Positions 1-7,211 of a stretch of 64,000 nucleotides of DNA are shown here, in pieces (position 1 is the first letter of the stretch; each line of letters starts with the position of its first letter). The DNA comes from Algoriphagus formosus. GTDB lineage: Bacteria > Bacteroidota > Bacteroidia > Cytophagales > Cyclobacteriaceae. Where the stretch lies: contig NZ_NIUC01000004.1 in the NCBI RefSeq assembly GCF_002807035.1, positions 62,001 to 126,000 of the forward strand, read 5' to 3'. Made by a program: the position numbers and the translations under genes. Below the pieces are notes generated by a model. That model ran no database searches. It was not told the DNA's origin and was given only the letters and a program-made list of their open reading frames with translations.

Positions 1-1074
1 GTTTTGCAGATCTTGATACCATACTTCATTTTTTCGGTCTTCGATCAATAACCTTGAGGCTAAAGGACTGGAAAAAAGATTGATTTGTGGCTGATTCTGA
101 ATTCCATACTTCGCGTCTGTAAAGTTATAGTTGAGCGTGAAAAGCCCCCGATCTGAGCGGAAACCAGAATTGAAATTCAGGTTTCCTTCATTTAACCTGG
201 TATTATCAACGATATTTTTGTCTCCATCTGTGAAGTCTTTATGAGACTTAATACTTCCTCTGAATCCGAAAAAGAACTTATCCAAACCAATTCGAAGACC
301 TAGACTATTGAGTAATCCATTAGTATTGGAGTGATACTGCGAAATGATATCTCCATCAATGCTGTTTGGCTTGGCTGGACGCTCCCTGATGACATTGACC
401 ACTCCTGCTACTGCATCCGAACCATACTGAAGAGAAGCGGGTCCTTTGAGGATTTCGATATGGGAAGCAGTGTATTCATCGACTAGAAATGGATGATTGG
501 ACGAAAATTGAAAAGCTTCCTGCTTGATTCCATTATTCAGAAGAACCAAATTGGTATTGGAGAGTCCTCGGATAATCGGTTGACCTCCTCCCAATCCGAA
601 GCTTGAAAAATAGACCCCGGGTGTTCTGGAGATTGATCGGGTCAGCGTAGGCTCACCAAAGCTCACCATTTCTTCTTTCCTGACCACTTCGATAGGATAG
701 GGGACTTCATCTTTTTCCTTCATAAAACCTGCCGTGATAGTGATTTCTTCAAGTTCAAGCGGGGATTCTTCCAATTGAATATCGAGCGAATATTCAGTGG
801 AAACTTCCGGTTGGAATTCTATGGTCCTGACCTGGGTTCGATAGCCAACATAAGTGAATTCTAAGGTGACTACCTTTAGGTTTGAAGGTACATTAACTTG
901 ATAGCTGCCATCTGCTTGACTTACAGCTCCTGATTGATTTTGGTATAAAAGCACATTGACGCCGGATAATGGCAACCCTTCGAGGTCGGTGATTTTGCCT
1001 TTGATTAGGTTTTGAGCCTGAATCTGAAAAAAGGCTACTGAAAGGATAAGGAGGAGAAATAGCTTTCTAAACAT
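1..1074 (-). CDS. TonB-dependent outer membrane receptor (N-terminal part; runs off the window)
   Basis: Open on the minus strand from ATG at 1074 to the window edge, 358 codons. The translation starts with a signal peptide (MFRKLFLLLILSVAFFQIQA), then a carboxypeptidase-regulatory-like beta-sandwich (roughly residues 23-100, with GVNVLL, ADGSYQV and VGYRT), then the receptor plug (TRSISRTPGVYFSS, QPIIRGLSNTNLVLLNNG, IEILKGPASLQYGSDAVAGVVNVI). It ends inside the barrel. By family it would take up a large or metal-bound ligand across the outer membrane, driven by TonB. It is not of the SusC class, because the longer SusC signature is absent. The substrate cannot be told. A dyad that could be a metal-regulator site lies about 50 bp upstream. 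Identity is sure; specificity is unknown. Confidence 0.93.
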   Translation of the reverse strand, partial: MFRKLFLLLILSVAFFQIQAQNLIKGKITDLEGLPLSGVNVLLYQNQSGAVSQADGSYQVNVPSNLKVVTLEFTYVGYRTQVRTIEFQPEVSTEYSLDIQLEESPLELEEITITAGFMKEKDEVPYPIEVVRKEEMVSFGEPTLTRSISRTPGVYFSSFGLGGGQPIIRGLSNTNLVLLNNGIKQEAFQFSSNHPFLVDEYTASHIEILKGPASLQYGSDAVAGVVNVIRERPAKPNSIDGDIISQYHSNTNGLLNSLGLRIGLDKFFFGFRGSIKSHKDFTDGDKNIVDNTRLNEGNLNFNSGFRSDRGLFTLNYNFTDAKYGIQNQPQINLFSSPLASRLLIEDRKNEVWYQDLQN

Positions 1075-1120
1075 CTTGGATAAAAATTTATAGTTATGGG
1101 TTAGGTTTTTATTAGTGTTA

Positions 1121-1140
1121 TTCGCAACATAGTTGCAATA
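1121..1140. promoter_or_regulatory. Inverted repeat upstream of the TonB receptor gene, possible Fur/Zur-type operator
   Basis: GCAAC-ATA-GTTGC is a perfect 5-bp dyad at 1124-1136. It extends outward as TTCGCAAC/GTTGCAAT with one mismatch and sits about 50 bp upstream of the receptor start codon. Receptors of this family are often controlled by Fur-family repressors that bind AT-flanked dyads. That link is inferred from position only. Confidence 0.3.
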
Positions 1141-1199
1141 AAAACAATGAACCATAATCGTATAAGGACAAAAGTCACATAGTCAGACTTGAAGGGAGG

Positions 1200-1340
1200 T
1201 TAGATGGTTGTTTCGGAGACGATTATTTGATATTCTTTTAGGCCTTGATCTGAAAAGTATATTTGAGTTCCAATTTCAAGCTCATCAAACGGAAGCAGAG
1301 AACAATGCCATCCTGTATTTAGCTTGTTTGTCCTAGAAGT
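1200..1340 (-). pseudogene. Possible remnant of a coding region (C-terminal fragment, no start)
   Basis: One minus-strand frame reads about 45 codons to a TAA at 1200-1202 without a usable start. The sequence looks protein-like (GWHCSLLPFDELEIG, QIYFSDQGLKEYQIIVSE), with a charged-hydrophobic alternation unlike random AT-rich DNA. The pattern faintly recalls the strand before the active site of sortase-like folds, but this is too short to assign. It lies in a 400-bp stretch (1075-1467) with no other gene. It may be an old gene tail left after a deletion. Confidence 0.22.
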
Positions 1341-1467
1341 ATGTGCCTAATTATCTAAATCGGTTTTCTGGTATTTAAAAGTAGTATTGAATCTGGTTTC
1401 ATTAGGAGAGATTGTCTACTACATCCAGGATACAATTTTCTATCAAAAAATAGAGCTTAGCCTTAAA

Positions 1468-1662
1468 CTATTTTTTCAAAAAACTGAAAAGAAGAATCCC
1501 GATACTGAGTATAGTGCAAAAAAATAAGGCAAACTTAGAGTCGCTTTAGGAGGCAATAGTAGCCCCAATTCCAATCCCCAAGATCAAAAAAGCGCCAGCA
1601 ATTGCTAAATACCTTTTGGGACTGATGGTGAGTTGTCCTATTTTTATTGGTCTCAGTTTCAT
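1468..1662 (-). pseudogene. Small two-helix membrane protein interrupted by an in-frame TAA
   Basis: From ATG at 1662 the frame codes 38 residues ending in a hydrophobic helix (YLAIAGAFLILGIGIGATIA), then TAA at 1548-1546. It continues in the same frame for 25 more codons with a second hydrophobic stretch (FALFFCTILSIGILLFSFLKK) to TAG at 1470-1468. The layout suggests a 64-residue two-helix protein split by one nonsense change, or a 38-residue protein with decayed downstream sequence. The gene before it stops only 17 bp upstream, so both were probably co-transcribed after purN. No family is recognised. Confidence 0.4.
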
Positions 1663-1679
1663 ACAGCGCGATTTTTTAT

Positions 1680-2123
1680 TTATTTCTTAGTGAAAAGCCA
1701 TGAGAGTCCATAGAAAGTTAAAGTTAGAAGGCTTGCTATTCCAATACCATAGCTGAACCTCCAAAACCATTGCATGGTTTGGCCCGGACCCTCAAAAGAA
1801 AGATTTCCAACGATTAAAAAGGAAATTGGCACCCAAAGAATCGCTAAAAGAATCAGCAGTTTTAATAAGCCAGCGAGAAAAGTATGAAATAAAGTTCTAG
1901 GCTTTCTTAGGCTTTCCACCCCCCAATAAATCGATAAAGGAAGAGCAATGATTCCTATCCAGGTGATGGGAGTTCCCATCGGGATTTCCCCTTTGGCATC
2001 CAAGGGAAGCGTCAGCAAAGGCGACCCAGTGACCAGAAGGGTTAAAACACTAATCGTAAGGATTAGACAGATCAGGAAGTATGTTTTTCTTTTGCTGATA
2101 ATTAGAGTGATTTTTACAGCAAT
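1680..2123 (-). CDS. Hypothetical membrane protein (about 3-4 helices), start codon uncertain
   Basis: The first canonical start in frame is TTG at 2018, giving 112 residues. The frame is open back to 2138, and the extra part encodes a basic stretch followed by a clear hydrophobic helix (FLICLILTISVLTLLV), so translation very likely starts further upstream. No ATG, GTG or TTG exists there. The best-placed candidate is ATT at 2123-2121, just after the purN stop (2131). Further hydrophobic segments follow (ITWIGIIALPLSIYW; FLAGLLKLLILLAILWVPISFLIV; IGIASLLTLTFYGLSWLF). The function is unknown. It is probably the second gene of a purN transcript, followed by the small membrane ORF at 1468-1662. 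If the upstream start is wrong, the CDS is 1680-2018. Confidence 0.5.
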   Translation of the reverse strand: MAVKITLIISKRKTYFLICLILTISVLTLLVTGSPLLTLPLDAKGEIPMGTPITWIGIIALPLSIYWGVESLRKPRTLFHTFLAGLLKLLILLAILWVPISFLIVGNLSFEGPGQTMQWFWRFSYGIGIASLLTLTFYGLSWLFTKK

Positions 2124-2130
2124 TGATCTC

Positions 2131-2691
2131 TTATTTGATCAGACTCTCAATCACCTCAGGAAAGTATCGATGCTCAAGTGCATGCACTTTTTGGGCGATA
2201 TCCTCTGGAGTATCGGCGGGGTCTATGGCTGTGGCTGCCTGAAAGATGATTTTTCCTTCGTCGTAGTTTTCATTGACTAGATGAATGGTGATGCCGGTTG
2301 ATTCATCTCCAGCTGCTTTGACCGCTTCGTGAACATGCATTCCATACATTCCTTTTCCCCCGTAGTTGGGTAGGAGGGCAGGATGGATATTCACCATTCG
2401 ATCAGGAAAAGCCCGAATCAAGTCTTCCGGGATTTTCAAAAGAAAACCAGCCAAAATCACCCAATCGATCTTTTCTTGTTTCAATTTCTCCAGTAGCTTT
2501 CCTTCCTGCATTTCCTTTCTTGAAAAAGTAAAGGTGGGTACCTGAAATTTTTTAGCTCGCTCTAGAACAAAAGCATCCATTTTATTTGAAGCGACCAAGG
2601 CAACAGAAGCTTTTTTACTTTTTTGAAAGTGCTCCATTATTTTCTCGGCATTGGAGCCGCTACCGGAAGCGAGAATGGCTAATCTTTGCAC
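2131..2691 (-). CDS. purN: Phosphoribosylglycinamide formyltransferase
   Basis: PurN transfers a formyl group from 10-formyl-THF to GAR, the third step of purine synthesis, in the cytoplasm. The 186 residues match the normal family size. The substrate loop ASGSGSN is at residues 8-14. The catalytic set is N101, H103 (VNIHPALLPNYGG) and D144 (NYDEGKIIFQ), which agree with Asn106, His108 and Asp144 of the E. coli enzyme. The start is ATG at 2691, about 78 bp from the end of the upstream gene, whose terminator lies between them. Other pur genes are not nearby. The next gene begins at or just after the purN stop, which suggests a shared transcript. Confidence 0.95.
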   Translation of the reverse strand: MQRLAILASGSGSNAEKIMEHFQKSKKASVALVASNKMDAFVLERAKKFQVPTFTFSRKEMQEGKLLEKLKQEKIDWVILAGFLLKIPEDLIRAFPDRMVNIHPALLPNYGGKGMYGMHVHEAVKAAGDESTGITIHLVNENYDEGKIIFQAATAIDPADTPEDIAQKVHALEHRYFPEVIESLIK

Positions 2692-2723
2692 AGTGCTGTT
2701 TTTATTTGCAGGGCTAAATTAAG

Positions 2724-2753
2724 AAAGGCCGCCTTAGAAAAAGAGCGGCCTTT
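2724..2753 (-). terminator. Rho-independent terminator after the S41 protease gene
   Basis: The perfect 9-bp stem AAAGGCCGC / GCGGCCTTT has a 12-nt loop. It lies 16 bp past the stop of the 2769-4094 gene and is followed on the minus strand by a T-rich tract. It separates that gene from purN. Confidence 0.75.
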
Positions 2754-2768
2754 GAAATCTTTTTGAAA

Positions 2769-4094
2769 TTAATATGCGGGGAATTCCTGCTGTAATCCAT
2801 GAAAAGAGTCGATCATCTCCCAAGATGGACGGTAGAATTCTTGCTGTACACGACCATTGATGATGCCATCTAGGATAAATTGAAGGGCAGCATTCAGTCG
2901 GGAATCTCTGGTATCGCCCCAAGGAATATTCGGACTATCACTGACGGAGAATGTAGCAGGGAATCCTTCGAAATATTCAGCTTTGCCCTCTGCATTCGCT
3001 GTGGCAAAAGTGATGGGTACTAGTTCAACATCGTTTTCAGCCAAGGTGCGGTTGTATCGGGATAGGGGAAAAGAGCCTACAGGTTTGCCGAAGGTATTGT
3101 CTCCAATCAAGACCAAATCCATGTAGGGATCGAGAGCATTGATCACCAATTCGGAAGCGGAGGCAGAACCACGGCTCGTAATGAAAATTACTCGGGATAG
3201 GTTCAGCGAACCGATTTTAGAGAAGTTTTCTGACTGATTTAGCTCTGATTTATCCTCGTTCAGTTTATTGGTGTACATCACTTTCCCGGAGTTCGAGGAC
3301 TGGATCAAGTAATTGAGGATTTGTTCGGCGACAGCCACCGAGCCCCCGCCATTGTATCGTAGGTCTATGATCAATTCATCAATCCCCTCTCCGGTGAAAT
3401 AGTTCATGGAGTTTTCTACCTCCTGACTTCGGGTAGGAGTGAGCCCAGCCGTGGCTTTGAAGCTTTGATAGACCCAGTACCCTACTTTTTTATTTCCTAT
3501 GGGGTAGACATTTTGGTAGAGTACCGAATTGGATTGATATTCTGCTTTGGTATTCGTCCGAGTAGTCGTGCTGCCATCGGGAAGTCGGAAGGTAAAGGTA
3601 TTGCTGATCCCTGGGTCTGGAGGACCTAAATCGAAATTGTATCCGCCAGAGGAAGTTTTGTAGTCGGCAAGAGGTTTTCCGTTGATTTCGATGATTTCCC
3701 ATCCTCGCTGCCAGCCATCTTTCCCAGCTGGTGCTTCGTCGAACACAAAGGTCAGGAATAGACGCTCATCTTGGTCAAAAGCAAAGCCGAAACCATGTCC
3801 CGCATTTCTTCCTACAAAGGCATTCTGAAACGCCTCTTGCGTGGTAATATATGAAAAGCGGTCTAGCGGCTTGTAAATAATATCTTCCAACAACAGCTCA
3901 TTGCTCGGGTAATTTGCGGTGTTAATTTCGCCAGGAAGCTCCATATTCCAGAAATACCATTCCTGCATGGTCGAGAATATTGCATCCTTCACCACATCAG
4001 ACTGCGGGTTTGGAGTTGGGTCATCTGTCGTTTGACAGGACCATATTCCGAAGACCAGCAATCCAAGAATCCATCTTATTTTCCTCATATCCAT
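2769..4094 (-). CDS. S41-family (C-terminal processing) peptidase, lipoprotein
   Basis: The 441-residue protein has a lipobox ending at C20 (FGIWSC), so it should be anchored in the cell envelope. A PDZ-like region (residues about 95-145) includes the GWEIIEINGKPL strand. The S41 core carries RGSASASE (residues 308-315; nucleophile expected at S312) and GKPVG with K337. The spacing of 25 residues equals that of the Ser-Lys dyad of tail-specific protease. Family members degrade misfolded or tagged periplasmic proteins. There is no neighbouring partner gene. A second Met two codons on could be the real start. The assignment is firm; the substrate is unknown. Confidence 0.9.
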   Translation of the reverse strand: MDMRKIRWILGLLVFGIWSCQTTDDPTPNPQSDVVKDAIFSTMQEWYFWNMELPGEINTANYPSNELLLEDIIYKPLDRFSYITTQEAFQNAFVGRNAGHGFGFAFDQDERLFLTFVFDEAPAGKDGWQRGWEIIEINGKPLADYKTSSGGYNFDLGPPDPGISNTFTFRLPDGSTTTRTNTKAEYQSNSVLYQNVYPIGNKKVGYWVYQSFKATAGLTPTRSQEVENSMNYFTGEGIDELIIDLRYNGGGSVAVAEQILNYLIQSSNSGKVMYTNKLNEDKSELNQSENFSKIGSLNLSRVIFITSRGSASASELVINALDPYMDLVLIGDNTFGKPVGSFPLSRYNRTLAENDVELVPITFATANAEGKAEYFEGFPATFSVSDSPNIPWGDTRDSRLNAALQFILDGIINGRVQQEFYRPSWEMIDSFHGLQQEFPAY

Positions 4095-4137
4095 TGATTT
4101 TATGGTATTTACGAAATATCCTTTGAAGCGGATGTCA

Positions 4138-4530
4138 TTAGATCGCGATGTCGTACACTTTTACGATTTTCCACATAGATGAATATTTATCAATAAACTC
4201 CAAGTGCAAGGGGTCTTTTTGATAGGCTAATTGGTCCTCGAGGCTATCGAAAAAGAGCGTGCAGGATACTTGCCATGAATGATCGACCACATCTCTTTTT
4301 TCGGTATCAGCAGGGGTGCCGGCGATGAATCTTCCTACAGTTTTGCATTTTCCCAGCATGGGTACTGCCGCTGTTAGGAATTCTTGGGTGTCATTTTCAT
4401 CATGTAACCAAAAATAAACTTGGTGGATCATCGGTTGTTTTTTCATGTTTTGTGCAATTGAGTTAATAGGTAAGAAAGCAGCTGCAGAGGCTGCGGAAAT
4501 AGTTTTTAAGAAATTCCTTCGTTGTGTCAT
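4138..4530 (-). CDS. Dabb-family (stress-responsive alpha/beta barrel) protein with Tat-like signal
   Basis: The chosen start is ATG at 4530. It gives MTQRRNFLKTISAASAAAFL, with an RR-x-FLK twin-arginine-like motif and an alanine-rich h-region. A longer frame to 4584 adds residues that would bury that signal. The mature part is a single Dabb domain (MIHQVYFWLHDEND..., SWQVSCTLFFDSLEDQLAYQKDPLHLEFI). These are ferredoxin-like folds that dimerise and are often linked to stress or small aromatic ligands. Export of a Dabb protein is less usual but is seen in Bacteroidota. The flanking genes point away from it or are terminated, so it is probably monocistronic. Confidence 0.8.
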   Translation of the reverse strand: MTQRRNFLKTISAASAAAFLPINSIAQNMKKQPMIHQVYFWLHDENDTQEFLTAAVPMLGKCKTVGRFIAGTPADTEKRDVVDHSWQVSCTLFFDSLEDQLAYQKDPLHLEFIDKYSSMWKIVKVYDIAI

Positions 4531-4691
4531 GCTTAGGCTTGTTGAATGGCTAAAGATAAACTTTCTGCAGAATTTGATATTCAATAGCGGTATTCAATTT
4601 TCAGAATCAGCGGTAAGAGCTTGAAGGATTTAAGGATATCTCGACAAAGGCATTGCTTTTTGATATAAAGCCAGTCTGTAAAATTGCACAA

Positions 4692-5120
4692 CTAATTTCC
4701 AGCTAGCTTTTCCCTGTATTTTTTATCCAGGGTTTTTGCAAATGCTGTTTTATCATTTCGAAGTGACTCCATGGATTCTCCGTTCACAATACTGGGGTGG
4801 AGGTCTCGCAAATGGGCATCGCTCCAAGTAGCAAGTTCCACAAGGATAGGCGTCAAGGCCAGCCCCTTTTCAGTCAATAAGTAAAGATTGGTCTTTTTAT
4901 TTCCCGGTCGTTTTGTTTTGATGATGATTCCCACTTCCTCCAAAAATTTGAGTTTGGCGGATAGAATATTGGTAGCAATTGCTTCCTCACTTTCTGCAAA
5001 GTCTTTGAAAGTCTCTTTGCCTTCAATAAGCATCTGCTTGATAATCACCAATATCCACTTGTCTCCTAGAATGTCCAAGGCTGAAGTAAAGGGACAATCA
5101 CATCTGAAATCCTGTCGCAT
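4692..5120 (-). CDS. HxlR-family winged-helix transcriptional regulator
   Basis: The 142 residues have the family pattern CPFTSALDILGDKWILVIIKQML...F.DF......I.TNILSAKLKFLEEVGII....., then the wing (KKTNLYLLTEKGLAL) and a dimerising C-terminal helix. Two cysteines, C7 and C9, lie at the N-terminus, where several relatives (YodB- and HypR-like) carry redox-sensing thiols. It is divergent from the lipoprotein gene at 5238, with a 117-bp intergenic region holding three phased repeats. It is therefore likely to regulate itself and that gene. A redox or electrophile signal is an inference from the cysteines. Confidence 0.9.
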   Translation of the reverse strand: MRQDFRCDCPFTSALDILGDKWILVIIKQMLIEGKETFKDFAESEEAIATNILSAKLKFLEEVGIIIKTKRPGNKKTNLYLLTEKGLALTPILVELATWSDAHLRDLHPSIVNGESMESLRNDKTAFAKTLDKKYREKLAGN

Positions 5121-5144
5121 CTGATACGTCTTTTTTGAAAATTA

Positions 5145-5226
5145 CTTGCAAAATGAAATTTATTTTCATTAATGCTTGCAAATTGAAAGTAATTATTTAC
5201 TTTTACTTGCAAATCAAAAGTAATTA
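5145..5226. promoter_or_regulatory. Array of three phased direct repeats, probable HxlR operator region
   Basis: CTTGCAAA begins at 5145, 5175 and 5206, spaced 30 and 31 bp (about three helical turns). The second and third copies agree over 21 bp with two mismatches (5175-5195 and 5206-5226). A perfect dyad, AAAGTAA-TTAT-TTACTTT, occupies 5186-5203 between them. The array fills the gap between divergent starts at 5120 and 5238, so bound dimers would lie on one face of the DNA and could control both promoters. Confidence 0.5.
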
Positions 5227-5237
5227 ATTCCAATCAA

Positions 5238-6125
5238 ATGAAAAAAGCAATCACTGTATTTCTGCTGGCAGGTATCCTCGCTTCCTGCGGCATGAGTCAA
5301 AGTAAATCAATAGACGAGGATGATTCTTCAACAGAAAAAACAATGAATAACAAAGAAATTGTGGGCACCTTCTTAGGAGCTGTTGCCAAGCAAGACGCTG
5401 AGACCATGCGCCAACTTGCAAATGCTGATTACATTCAGCATAATCCATTTGTGCCGACTGGATTAGAACCTTTTATTGGTCTACTGCCCGTTTTAAAGGA
5501 AAATGGGACCTATGCCGAAAACGTGCGGATGTTCCAGGACGGAGACTTTGTTTTTATGCACAACATCTGGAAAAATGCCAAGCCTTTTGGAGCAGATGAA
5601 ATGGTGGCTTTTGATATCATCCGCGTGGATGAGAATGGCAAAGTGGCCGAGCATTGGGATGCAATGACAGTCTTAGTGAAAGAAACAGCCAGCGGAAGGA
5701 CCCAGACCGACGGACCAACTACTGCGGAAGATTTAGACAAGACTGAAGCGAATAAGAAATTGGCTATTTCGCTTGTAGAAGATGTCCTGATGGGTAAAAA
5801 TCCAGAGAAGATTGGTGAATACATCAGTTCTGAAGAATATCATCAGCACAACCCACAAATCAAAGATGGATTGACTGGCATTGTGGAAGCGGTAGAATAT
5901 CTAAGTTCACAAGGAAATATGTTTAAGTACACCAAAATCCACAAGGTATTGGGAGAGGGAAATTTTGTACTTACAGTGAGTGAAGGCGAATGGAATGGGG
6001 GTAAGAAACACGTTTTCTATGATTTATTCCGGATGAAAAATGACAAGATTGTAGAGCATTGGGATGTGATTCAAGAAATCCCTACAGAAGGATTGGCACA
6101 TACAAACGGAATGTTTGGATTTTAA
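5238..6125 (+). CDS. Lipoprotein with two tandem SnoaL-like (NTF2-fold) domains
   Basis: The 295 residues begin with a lipoprotein signal (AGILASCG, C17). Two homologous domains follow, about residues 38-155 and 175-290. Each has a Y-x-QHNP motif (YIQHNPFVPTGLE and YHQHNPQIKDGL) and a VAEHWDAM/IVEHWDVI motif, so this is an internal duplication. SnoaL-like folds bind or transform small hydrophobic molecules. No catalytic claim is made. It is divergent from and close to the HxlR gene, which probably controls it, and it ends at a strong terminator. A role in coping with a small toxic compound is plausible but unproven. Confidence 0.85.
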   Translation: MKKAITVFLLAGILASCGMSQSKSIDEDDSSTEKTMNNKEIVGTFLGAVAKQDAETMRQLANADYIQHNPFVPTGLEPFIGLLPVLKENGTYAENVRMFQDGDFVFMHNIWKNAKPFGADEMVAFDIIRVDENGKVAEHWDAMTVLVKETASGRTQTDGPTTAEDLDKTEANKKLAISLVEDVLMGKNPEKIGEYISSEEYHQHNPQIKDGLTGIVEAVEYLSSQGNMFKYTKIHKVLGEGNFVLTVSEGEWNGGKKHVFYDLFRMKNDKIVEHWDVIQEIPTEGLAHTNGMFGF

Positions 6126-6146
6126 TCAGCCTCAGGAATTTCGAAT

Positions 6147-6189
6147 AAAATCCAGAATGAATCACTCAAATTCATTCTGGATTTTTTTT
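6147..6189 (+). terminator. Strong rho-independent terminator
   Basis: A 16-bp stem (AAAATCCAGAATGAAT, 6147-6162, with its complement from 6170) has a 7-nt loop and is followed by a T8 run. It lies 21 bp past the stop of the double SnoaL lipoprotein gene. Confidence 0.9.
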
Positions 6190-6300
6190 GATTTGGCATC
6201 CCAAAAGCATTAAATAAAAGACTATTCAAAGCCTCTTTATAGCCATTCGAAACCAAAGCCAGTAAAGAAGTGAAATTTCTTTATAAAACCCTTTATCGAC

Positions 6301-6332
6301 CAAAAAATGTGTAACCCCACAAGGGTGTGGGG
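6301..6332 (-). terminator. Terminator for the gene at 6337
   Basis: CCCCACA-AGGG-TGTGGGG (6315-6332) lies 4 bp past the minus-strand stop. On that strand it is followed after a few bases by T6 (complement of 6302-6307). Confidence 0.65.
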
Positions 6333-6336
6333 CCTT

Positions 6337-6822
6337 CTAATCGAGAGAGCTTATTGAAGGATCTGAGTTGGAAATGTCTACAACATTCTTCCAGACTCCA
6401 TTTTCTTGTTTTTTCCAGATTTCAACCCCCTTGTTAAAAACTGTGCGGGTATTTCCCAAAGTATCTGTCGGCATGGTCATGTAATTTTTGATAATGACAT
6501 ATCCCAAATCCCCGCTTTTTGAAACAAATGCTTCTTGCGGTTCCCAATAGATTTCGAAACCTGGGATTTTCATAGATCGCTCCACCATTCCTCGAAGTGC
6601 TTCAATTCCCACCACTGAAGCCTCATTAGGTGACATCACCATCGCATCATCTGCCCAATAAGACAACATTTTTTCAACGTCCCTGTCTTTAACAGATTTA
6701 GCCCAAGATCTGGAAAGTTCCATTAGCTTTTCTGCTTCAGCCTCTTGGTCAATGGTAGTTTGCTTACATGCCGTAATGGTAAATAGAATAGCAGATACTA
6801 AAATGAGTCGATTAAGTTTCAT
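6337..6822 (-). CDS. DUF4440/SnoaL-like lipoprotein
   Basis: The 161 residues have a lipobox (TITAC, C19). A single NTF2-fold domain includes SWAKSVKDRDVEKMLSYWAD, VGIEALRGMVE, GDLGYVIIKNY and VEIWKKQENGVWKNVVDI. This series is typical of the ketosteroid-isomerase-like DUF4440 group. Ligand and activity are unknown. It lies convergent to the double-SnoaL lipoprotein gene, so two secreted SnoaL-fold proteins sit side by side. The family call is fairly sure. Confidence 0.85.
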   Translation of the reverse strand: MKLNRLILVSAILFTITACKQTTIDQEAEAEKLMELSRSWAKSVKDRDVEKMLSYWADDAMVMSPNEASVVGIEALRGMVERSMKIPGFEIYWEPQEAFVSKSGDLGYVIIKNYMTMPTDTLGNTRTVFNKGVEIWKKQENGVWKNVVDISNSDPSISSLD

Positions 6823-7211
6823 AATGTCTCGATTTAGATATTAAACATTCACCCCTAAATGCCAAGGGATGGTACAAGAGCGATGGCAAAAAAACACCCA
6901 ACTCTAGGTATGAATATACTTAATTTATTGAAAAAAAGTGGGTTAAGGATATGCTCCGACGCGACCCAATAAGTTTAAGGGACACGATCTGGTTTGTACC
7001 AAAGAATAAAAGAAGAAGCTTAGCATAAACACGGACGTTCTATCTATTCATTCCTTTGATTTATTGTCAGCATATACCGACAATCATTTCCTTTGCACTT
7101 TTGTGTGAAATGTGTACTTATTTTCACATTACAATTGGTAATATGCCAGCAATTACAGGCATTCAAGCTTGACCTAAAGAACATGGTCAATGTTAATTAC
7201 TCCCAAATTCA
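6823..7211. other. 389-bp gap, no gene; holds the 5' control region of the 7212 gene
   Basis: No convincing ORF is present. Before the 7212 gene, TGTGAAA (7104-7110) and TTTCACA (7122-7128) form a perfect 7-bp dyad with an 11-bp spacer. TTGTC (7064) and GACAA (7078) form a weaker one. Either may be an operator for the downstream gene. Confidence 0.35.
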
